Shown here: one piece after another, positions 58,021 through 64,000 of the stretch
How the letters are laid out: every line of letters starts with the position of its first letter
How positions within the stretch are numbered: the first letter of the stretch is position 1
NCBI RefSeq assembly: GCF_013425525.1
Contig: NZ_JACCKA010000087.1
Coordinates: forward strand, 111,863-175,862
Length of the DNA stretch: 64,000 bases
Reading direction: 5' to 3'
From: Luteimonas salinisoli
GTDB lineage: Bacteria > Pseudomonadota > Gammaproteobacteria > Xanthomonadales > Xanthomonadaceae
The notes under the pieces: model-generated
Told to the model about the DNA's origin: nothing
The model's database searches: none
What the model saw: the letters and a program-made list of their open reading frames with translations, nothing else
Program-made: the position numbers and the translations under genes

Positions 58021-58449
58021 ATGACCGACCGCAAGTCCCGCAAGCCTCTCCCCCTGCTCTGCCTGATCGCCGCCTGTGCCGTACTGACCGCCTGCGGCGG
58101 CGGCCAGGACGACGGCGCCGAACAGCGCTCGTCCTCGGCCGGCCTGCCCAAGGGCCGCATCGACGCCGGCGAGCGGCAGGCCAATGCCAAGGGCGCGGCC
58201 ACAGGCCAGTCCTGCATCGACTGCCACGGCGCCGACGGCAACGAACCGCTGGACCCGACCTATCCCAAGCTCGGCGGCCAGTACGCCGACTACCTCGGCC
58301 ACGCCCTGCAGCAGTACCGCAACGGCAACCGCGAGCACGCGCTGATGGCGAACCAGGCGCAGGATCTGAACGACCAGCAGATCGCCGACCTGGCCGCCTA
58401 TTTCGCCTCGCGACCGGCGCAGATCCGCGACCTTCAGGGCGCGCACTGA
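58021..58449 (+). CDS. Monohaem cytochrome c lipoprotein
   Basis: 142 residues. Lipoprotein signal with LTAC (Cys25) and haem motif CIDCH at 65-69. The segment YPKLGGQYADYLGHALQQYRNGNREHALMANQAQDLNDQQIADLAAYFASR is typical of class I cytochromes c. It parallels the upstream cytochrome in order of motifs; together they look like cytochrome c4 split in two, one half soluble and one membrane-anchored. Confidence 0.9.
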   Translation: MTDRKSRKPLPLLCLIAACAVLTACGGGQDDGAEQRSSSAGLPKGRIDAGERQANAKGAATGQSCIDCHGADGNEPLDPTYPKLGGQYADYLGHALQQYRNGNREHALMANQAQDLNDQQIADLAAYFASRPAQIRDLQGAH

Positions 58450-58629
58450 CGCGACAACTCGAAGCCGCGCGGCCGGGAATCGTCCACCGGGCATCCCCGC
58501 GGGAGCGGGCCATGTCCGCGAAGATCCGCATCCGCGACGGCACCACGGATCGCCGACACGCCGACCGGAACCGTTCCGGCGTCGCCCACCGGCGCCATAC
58601 CCGGATCCGCACGGCGGGCGCGCGGCGGT

Positions 58630-60249
58630 TCAGTCGCCCAGGCTGTCCTGGTCCTCGAACAGCTCGCGCTTGAAGGGCACGTCGGGCGGCGGCCGCGCCT
58701 CCGCCTCGACGTCCTGCATGTTCGGGTCGGTGATGCTGCAGCCGCCGGCCAGCGCGAGGGTGACGACGTCGCAGCGGATGCTTTTTCCCGTCCCCGGGAT
58801 CGGGATCAGCACGGTGCGGACGCTGCGGCGCACCCACTCTTCCAGCAGGGACTCGTGCGGAACCCAGAAGCGATCGAAACTGGTCGGTTCGTAGTCCGTC
58901 GGCGGACGCTTGAGCCACGTCCCCATCCGGTCGATCTTTTCGTAATCCTCGGTGATCGTCCCCGGCGGCAGGCCGCCGCCGACCGGCGCGTTGCCCTCGG
59001 CCAGGCGCGGGCTGCCGTCGGGATTGAACAGGCTGGAGCTGCCCTGTTGGCCGCCCGGCCGCTGGCGGGCGGACTCGCCCCAGTCGTCGCCGCGGCGCGG
59101 CGTCTCCCAGGCCCCGGCATCGGGGGTCGCCGCCTCGCCGCTGCCCGAGGCCAGCGCCTCGGGGCGAGTTCCGCCGGCGGTTTCGGCCGCCGCCGGCGCG
59201 TCCGTGGAGCCCTCTCCCCGATCGGGCGCGGCGCCGGCTTCGGCAGTGGGCTCGATCTGCTCGCCGGCCTGCGCCCCCGCCGGCAGCCGCAGCGGAATCT
59301 CCCGCGCCTGCAGTTGCGGGGCCTCGGCCCGCAGCTCCGGGGCGGCGATCGCCGGCGTGCGCACCTGGGCGGCGCGCGGCCGAGGCAGCGGCGCCGCGAT
59401 CTCGCGCTCGACCAGTTCCACCGCGGGCTGCTCCAGGTCCGGCACCTCGACCGGCGCCTGCGGCAACGGTCGCACCTGCGGCACCGGCGGCTCCCGGATC
59501 TCCACCACTTCGATGTCGCGGCTGCGCACCGGCACGTCGGGCATGTCCACCCGTGGCTGCGCCAGGTCGGCGGTTCGCGGCGGCGGCACCACGAAACGAA
59601 GGTCCGGCTGCGCGGTCTCCGTGACCTGCAGCGGCTGCTCCTGCGACTGCGGCGCCGGCTCCGGTTCCAGCTGCGCCTCGCGCGGCACCGAGGGTGGTGG
59701 CAGCACCGCCTCGGGCGCGGGCTGCGGCAGTTCTTCCGGCGCAGCGGCGGGCTCGGCGCCCTCGGCCGCCTGCGCCGCCCGCTGCGGCGCACCGGCACCA
59801 GCGTCCTCCGGCGTGCCCTCGCCGATGAACTCCACCTCCACCACCGTGTCCTCGCCGCGCTGGGCAGGTGCCGCCACCTGCAGGAAGCGCGCGTACATCA
59901 GCCAGAGCAGCAGCGCCGAGAAAACGATGTGCAGCAGCAGGCTCAGGGTGGTTGCGGACACCCGCATCCAGCGCTCGTCCGTGCTGGCCGGGTGCCACTG
60001 TTGCCGCCAGAGCGCACCGAACGCCTGCCAGCGATTGAGGTGCACCCAGACCGCGGGAACCGGCGGTTCGCGCCCGAGCACCACCGCGACCACCGCCGCA
60101 GGGCTCGCGCCGGTGACGGCCCCGGCCTCCACCGGCATCGCATCGAACCACGCCTGCCAGCCCGGCGGGAACCGCCCGGGCGCCTGCGGACGGATCGAGC
60201 GGCGCAGGCGTCTGCGCAGGGCTTCGATCAGCTCGGCGGAGGTGAACAC
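58630..60249 (-). CDS. Proline-rich single-pass protein ('transmembrane repetitive protein')
   Basis: 539 residues starting at GTG 60249. A cytoplasmic N-terminal part (1-about 97) has a conserved WHLNRWQAFGALWRQQ-like segment. One membrane helix (about 100-122, LSLLLHIVFSALLLWLMYARFL) has the SLLLH start also seen in TonB. A long Pro/Glu/Gln/Ala-rich stretch (about 135-400) follows, then a structured C-terminal part (about 430-539; EDYEKIDRMGTWLKRPP...DRFWVPHESLLEEWVRR). Known in Xanthomonads under this name without function. It is 16 bases after nfuA. Confidence 0.8.
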   Translation of the reverse strand: MFTSAELIEALRRRLRRSIRPQAPGRFPPGWQAWFDAMPVEAGAVTGASPAAVVAVVLGREPPVPAVWVHLNRWQAFGALWRQQWHPASTDERWMRVSATTLSLLLHIVFSALLLWLMYARFLQVAAPAQRGEDTVVEVEFIGEGTPEDAGAGAPQRAAQAAEGAEPAAAPEELPQPAPEAVLPPPSVPREAQLEPEPAPQSQEQPLQVTETAQPDLRFVVPPPRTADLAQPRVDMPDVPVRSRDIEVVEIREPPVPQVRPLPQAPVEVPDLEQPAVELVEREIAAPLPRPRAAQVRTPAIAAPELRAEAPQLQAREIPLRLPAGAQAGEQIEPTAEAGAAPDRGEGSTDAPAAAETAGGTRPEALASGSGEAATPDAGAWETPRRGDDWGESARQRPGGQQGSSSLFNPDGSPRLAEGNAPVGGGLPPGTITEDYEKIDRMGTWLKRPPTDYEPTSFDRFWVPHESLLEEWVRRSVRTVLIPIPGTGKSIRCDVVTLALAGGCSITDPNMQDVEAEARPPPDVPFKRELFEDQDSLGD

Positions 60250-60265
60250 TCGCGCCGGCGTCCGT

Positions 60266-60859
60266 TCAGGCCGCGCCGCGGGGCACGTACGGCGCGGTGC
60301 CGGTCTCGTGATCGGTGGCGTCGCGTACCGCGGTCACGCCCGGGACCTTTTCCTTCAGCGTCTTCTCGATGCCTTGCTTGAGGGTCACGTCGGCCATGCC
60401 GCAGCCGTGGCAGCCGCCGCCGAAGCGCAGCACCACCACGCCGTCTCCGGTAACCTCGACCACCGCGACGTGGCCGCGGTGCTGGGCCAGCTGCGGGTTG
60501 ATCTCGAACTCCACCAGCCAGCGTACCCGCTCGACCAGCGAGGCCGATTCGTCGGGCGTCTCGCCCTTGATCTTTGGCGCGCGGATCTGCAACTGGCCGC
60601 CCGTGGCCCGGGTGGCGTAGTCGATGGTGGCGCCGTCGAGGTAGCGCACGCTGTCGGCGTCGAGCCAGAGGGTGAAGCCCTCGCAGTCGATCGCCCACTC
60701 GTCGCCGTGCAGTTCGTCCGGACCGGCGAACTCCAGCCGCACGTCGGCGCGCACCGTACCCGGCTCCACCGCCGCCAGGCGCACGCCGAGGCCGGGCGAG
60801 CCCTCGCGCTCGAGCAACTTGCGAAAATGCGTCTGCGCGGTATCGGAAATCTCGATCAT
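60266..60859 (-). CDS. nfuA: Fe-S biogenesis protein NfuA
   Basis: 197 residues. N-terminal degenerate A-type domain (1-about 95) and C-terminal NifU domain with the cluster-binding C150-H-G-C153. It carries 4Fe-4S clusters to target enzymes. The A-type domain lacks its usual three Cys, as in other NfuA proteins. Confidence 0.95.
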   Translation of the reverse strand: MIEISDTAQTHFRKLLEREGSPGLGVRLAAVEPGTVRADVRLEFAGPDELHGDEWAIDCEGFTLWLDADSVRYLDGATIDYATRATGGQLQIRAPKIKGETPDESASLVERVRWLVEFEINPQLAQHRGHVAVVEVTGDGVVVLRFGGGCHGCGMADVTLKQGIEKTLKEKVPGVTAVRDATDHETGTAPYVPRGAA

Positions 60860-60866
60860 GTCGCCT

Positions 60867-60872
60867 ATTCTA
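60867..60872 (-). promoter_or_regulatory. Probable -10 box of nfuA
   Basis: Minus strand TAGAAT, only seven bases before the ATG, so the transcript may be leaderless. The -35 region (CGAAAA or TCGAAA) is weak. Confidence 0.45.
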
Positions 60873-60953
60873 TCCGCCCAGCCTCACACTTTTCGAACGC
60901 CGGTGGACCGAGAATCCCGGCGTTTCACCGCGGTTCCGCCAGGAGTGCATGCG

Positions 60954-61295
60954 ATGTCCGACCTGATCCCCCTCGTCCAGGCCCGCTGCGTGCCGCGCAA
61001 GGGCCGCGAACACAGGCTTACCGAGGCGCGCATCCGCGAGCTGCTGCCGGAGGTCCCGGCCTGGGATCTGGCCGAGGACGGCCATGCCCTGAGCCGGAGC
61101 TTCGGCTTCGAGGACTACCACCGCACCATGGCGTTCGTAAACGCGCTGGCGTGGATCGCGCACCGCGAAGACCATCACCCAGACCTGTCGGTGCACTACG
61201 ATCGCTGCGTGGTGCGCTATTCCACCCACGACGTCGGCGGCCTGAGCGAGAACGACTTCATCTGCGCGGCGAAGGCCGACGCGCTGGTGGCCTGA
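60954..61295 (+). CDS. phhB: 4a-hydroxytetrahydrobiopterin dehydratase
   Basis: 113 residues of the pterin-4a-carbinolamine dehydratase family. Core segments are [69 protein letters not shown]. The two adjacent His in DHHPD are catalytic. It regenerates pterin cofactor for aromatic amino acid hydroxylase. No hydroxylase gene is nearby. AGGAG lies 8 bases before ATG 60954. Confidence 0.92.
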   Translation: MSDLIPLVQARCVPRKGREHRLTEARIRELLPEVPAWDLAEDGHALSRSFGFEDYHRTMAFVNALAWIAHREDHHPDLSVHYDRCVVRYSTHDVGGLSENDFICAAKADALVA

Positions 61296-61409
61296 CGAGC
61301 CGAACGCAGACCAACGAGTCACGCGCCTGGACAGGCTTCTCGTGTTCCAGCCGGTCCTTTTCGGGTCGCGACTGACGGCTGCGACACCGCATACCGTCCG
61401 CAGCGCCCG

Positions 61410-62372
61410 TCAGGTCAGCCTGTCGAGCGCCTCGCCCAGTTCCGGCGCCAGCGGCGCGTGCAGCACATAGGGGGCGCGGCCGTCCTCGAGGGCGAACTGC
61501 ATCGATGCGGCATGCAGGGCCAGCCGCCGGAGGCCGATCTGGTCGCGTAGCCGGCGATTGACCTCCGGGTCGCCGTACTTGTCGTCGCCGGCGACCGGAT
61601 GGCCGATGTGCTGGGCATGGACGCGGATCTGATGGGTGCGGCCCGTCGCGATGCGGATCTCGCACCACGAATGGCCTCCGCGGCGCTCCAGCACCTGGAA
61701 GTGGCTCAACGATGGCTTGCCGGCGGCGTTGACCTGAACGTGGCGCTCGCCGCCCTGGCGCAGCCCGACGTGCAGCGGCGCGTCCACGCTCATGACGCCG
61801 TCGGGCATCCGCCCCACCAGCAGCGCCAGGTAGCGCTTGGTAATGCCGCCCTCCTCGCGCATCAACGCCTGCAGCGTCGTCAAGGCGGAGCGCTTCTTGG
61901 CGATCACCAGCAGGCCGGAGGTGTCCCGGTCCAGGCGGTGGACGAGCTCGAAGGGCTCGTCCGGCCGCAGGGCGCGCAGGGTCTCGATGGCGCCGAAGCC
62001 GATGCCGCTGCCGCCATGACTGGCGATGCCCGAAGGCTTGTTCAGCGCGAGCAGCCGCGCGTCCTCGAACACGATCGCGGCTTCGATCGCCTGCAGCAGC
62101 CCCTTGGCGGGCCGCCCCGGCGCGCCCTGCTCCTCCAGCCGCACCGGCGGGATCCTGACCTCGTCGCCGTCCTCGAGCCTGCGCTCGGCCTTGGCGCGGC
62201 CGCCATTGACCCGGACCTGGCCGGAGCGGACCAGCTTGTAGACCAGGCTTCGCGGCGCGCCCTTCAGCTGCCCCAGCAGGAAGTTGTCGAGGCGCTGCCC
62301 GCCGCGGTCCTCGGGCACCCGCACGGTGCGGGCGCCCCCCTGGCGCGGCGGCGGCGGAACTGAACGGGTCAT
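61410..62372 (-). CDS. rluC: 23S rRNA pseudouridine synthase RluC
   Basis: Modifies uridines 955, 2504 and 2580 (E. coli numbering) of 23S rRNA. 320 residues. N-terminal S4 domain (about 20-75; RLDNFLLGQLKGAPRSLVYKLVRSGQVRVNGGR). Catalytic domain with the key Asp in VHRLDRDTSGLLV and the RluA-family LLALNKPSGIASHGGSG. ATG 62372 chosen. Divergent from rne, as in E. coli. Confidence 0.93.
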   Translation of the reverse strand: MTRSVPPPPRQGGARTVRVPEDRGGQRLDNFLLGQLKGAPRSLVYKLVRSGQVRVNGGRAKAERRLEDGDEVRIPPVRLEEQGAPGRPAKGLLQAIEAAIVFEDARLLALNKPSGIASHGGSGIGFGAIETLRALRPDEPFELVHRLDRDTSGLLVIAKKRSALTTLQALMREEGGITKRYLALLVGRMPDGVMSVDAPLHVGLRQGGERHVQVNAAGKPSLSHFQVLERRGGHSWCEIRIATGRTHQIRVHAQHIGHPVAGDDKYGDPEVNRRLRDQIGLRRLALHAASMQFALEDGRAPYVLHAPLAPELGEALDRLT

Positions 62373-62848
62373 GGGCGGCTCTTGATCTGCTACACTCGCC
62401 GCGCGAGATAAGGGTCTGATTTCGCAGGGAGTTGCCCCGCGTGCCGCCCTGGCGGCGCGCAACCGGACAAACCGGGCCGAAAGCCCACCTCCCGCGATCC
62501 CGATGCAGTGCGCGGCCACCGCCCCCGGGGCGGACATGTTAGCGGCTCGACGGCAGGCCCGGCCATCGCCCGGTCCCCTTGGGGAGCGGAGCTGAACATG
62601 TCCCGTGCGGCGCCCAGGCCCGATGCCGAAAGCCGCCGCCGGCCCTGCAACAGATCGATAGTGAGAACGACAAGCGCTCCCGCGGCCTGCCGTGGTGTCG
62701 TAGCGCTGGAAAACCCGAAGCCGCGCCGCGGCACGGGGCAGTCCACCGCCCTGCCAGGCCCCGAAAGGGCCACCGGCGCAGCTCGCAGTCTCCAGAGGCG
62801 AAACGCCCACGGCGTTCCGCGCGGTAGCAGCGCGCGAGGAACGCAACC
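62373..62848 (+). promoter_or_regulatory. Long structured leader region of rne
   Basis: 476 bases between rluC and rne without a supported gene. An extended -10 (TGC-TACACT, 62388-62396) would start a leader of about 445 bases. Inside is a long-range pairing, GGACATGTTAGC (62532-62543) with 62591-62603, enclosing the hairpin GGTCCCC/GGGGAGC-like. In E. coli the rne leader is 361 bases and lets RNase E control its own mRNA. Confidence 0.6.
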
Positions 62849-64000
62849 ATGAAACGCATGCTGATCAACGCGACGCAGGCAGAAGAACTGCGCGTCGCCA
62901 TCGTCGACGGCCAGACGCTCTACGACATCGACATCGAGCAACCGTCGCAGGAACTGAAGAAGTCCAACATCTACAAGGGCCGTATCACCCGCCTCGAGCC
63001 TTCGCTGGAAGCGGCCTTCGTCGAATACGGGGCCGACCGACACGGCTTCCTGCCGCTCAAGGAGATCTCCCGAGACTACTACCAGGCCGGGGTCGACCAC
63101 CGCAACGCCAACCTCAAGGAACTGCTGCGCGAGGGCCAGGAGGTGGTGGTCCAGGTCGAGAAGGAGGAGCGCGGCAACAAGGGCGCCGCCCTGACCACGT
63201 TCATCTCGCTGGCCGGCCGCTACATGGTGCTGATGCCCAATTCGCCCACCGCCGGCGGCGTCTCGCGCCGGATCGAGGGCGACGACCGCGCCGCCCTGAA
63301 AGAAGCGATGGACAAGCTGGAGATCCCCGACGAGATGGGGGTGATCATCCGCACCGCCGGCGTCGGCCGCGACGCCGAGGAGCTGCAGTGGGACCTCGAT
63401 TATCTGCTCAGCATCTGGCGCGCGATCTGCGAGGCCGCGCTGAGCAAGCCGGCGCCGTTCCTGATCTACCAGGAATCGCGGCTGATCACCCGCGCGCTGC
63501 GCGACTACATGCGCGCCGATATCGGCGAGATCCTGGTCGACGCCGACGAGATGTACGCCGAGGCCCGCGAGTTCGTCGAGCAGGTGATGCCGCACAACCT
63601 GCGCAAGCTCAAGCACTACACCGACGACGTGCCGCTGTTCAACCGCTTCCAGATCGAGTCGCAAATCGAGAATGCCTACGAGCGCACCATCCGCCTGCCC
63701 TCCGGCGGCGCGCTGGTGATCGACCAGACCGAGGCGCTGACCGCGGTCGACGTCAACTCGGCGCGCGCCACCAAGGGCGGCGACATCGAGGAGACCGCGT
63801 TCCACACCAACCTCGAAGCCGCAGACGAGGTGGCCCGCCAGCTGCGCCTGCGCGACCTCGGCGGCCTGGTGGTGATCGACTTCATCGACATGTCGTCGAG
63901 CAAGCACCAGCGCGAGGTGGAGAACCGCCTGCAGGGCGCGCTCAAGCACGACCGCGCCAGGGTGCAGCTGGGCCGGATTTCGAAGTTCGGGCTGCTGGAG
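62849..64000 (+). CDS. rne: Ribonuclease E, N-terminal part (3' end outside window)
   Basis: First 384 codons of the RNA degradosome endonuclease. The start [30 protein letters not shown] is canonical. An S1 domain spans about 37-120 ([22 protein letters not shown]), followed by the RNase H-like and 5'-sensor subdomains, then the DNase I-like catalytic part with metal-binding Asp residues in [10 protein letters not shown] and VVIDFIDM. The zinc-link Cys pair and C-terminal scaffold lie beyond the window. The frame is open to base 64000. Confidence 0.97.
   Translation, partial: MKRMLINATQAEELRVAIVDGQTLYDIDIEQPSQELKKSNIYKGRITRLEPSLEAAFVEYGADRHGFLPLKEISRDYYQAGVDHRNANLKELLREGQEVVVQVEKEERGNKGAALTTFISLAGRYMVLMPNSPTAGGVSRRIEGDDRAALKEAMDKLEIPDEMGVIIRTAGVGRDAEELQWDLDYLLSIWRAICEAALSKPAPFLIYQESRLITRALRDYMRADIGEILVDADEMYAEAREFVEQVMPHNLRKLKHYTDDVPLFNRFQIESQIENAYERTIRLPSGGALVIDQTEALTAVDVNSARATKGGDIEETAFHTNLEAADEVARQLRLRDLGGLVVIDFIDMSSSKHQREVENRLQGALKHDRARVQLGRISKFGLLE

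Noticed and set aside
58450-58629. Gene in the gap between the second cytochrome and the repetitive membrane protein
   Set aside because: Open frames here are short, have no start signals and look like GC-rich noise.
61296-61409. Possible small gene or RNA in the gap between the pterin dehydratase gene and rluC
   Set aside because: No ribosome-binding site, convincing frame or stable hairpin with a T-tract was found.

Overview
The window is ordinary chromosome from a high-GC gammaproteobacterium, almost certainly of the family Xanthomonadaceae (Lysobacter/Luteimonas/Xanthomonas-like). The base composition is very GC-rich. Markers of the group are the gene order cmk-rpsA-ihfB-lapA-lapB-glycosyltransferase-epimerase-galU, the aguA/aguB pair, a proline-rich 'transmembrane repetitive protein', GTAG-headed REP palindromes like those of Stenotrophomonas, and GGGAATC-type intergenic repeats. 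No transposase, integrase, phage gene or CRISPR array was seen. About 61 protein genes and two tRNAs are annotated; coding density is high and many neighbours overlap by ATGA.

Layout. 1-1801: 3' end of copper oxidase copA and copB. 1830-2074: tRNA-Ala(GGC) and tRNA-Glu(UUC) behind one clear promoter. 2222-4758: amino-acid permease, a lipoprotein methyltransferase and a DUF1249 protein. 4863-8189: divergent ppsR/ppsA. 8276-11462: mscS-type channel, orn, DUF2721, tadA and a cupin. 11463-16126: guaB, guaA and folD with two kinds of intergenic repeat. 16257-17343: DUF1244 protein and a hydrolase. 17375-20515: mobA-moeA-moeB molybdopterin group, split by a REP pair. 20569-23837: der, bamB, yfgM. 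23941-27229: ndk-rlmN-pilF-rodZ.

27283-31855: a PsrA-like regulator with a visible self-operator, then a beta-oxidation pair. 31924-35231: secreted serine hydrolase, small membrane protein, ECF sigma factor and probable anti-sigma factor. 35269-43605 (minus strand): cmk, rpsA, ihfB, lapA, lapB, lipid-carrier glycosyltransferase, nucleotide-sugar dehydratase, galU; this links translation, envelope assembly and polysaccharide precursor supply. 43763-43888: a 41-residue L36 paralogue. 44073-46450: small exported protein and the agmatine-to-putrescine pair. 46573-49652: TetR regulator, hydrolase and TraB-family protein. 49681-57397: adaptor and two RND efflux permeases. 57635-58449: two monohaem cytochromes c. 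58630-62372: TonB-like repetitive membrane protein, nfuA, pterin dehydratase, rluC. 62373-64000: long structured leader and 5' part of rne, cut by the window end.

No large undescribed system is evident. The most interesting signals are regulatory and structural: a three-way-junction inverted repeat after guaA; extragenic repeats inserted inside otherwise compact pairs (guaB-guaA, fadB-fadA type pair, moeA-moeB); a promoter-plus-terminator module just upstream of ndk; the PsrA operator; a probably leaderless TetR gene with its operator inside its own promoter; and a lipoprotein form of a SAM methyltransferase.
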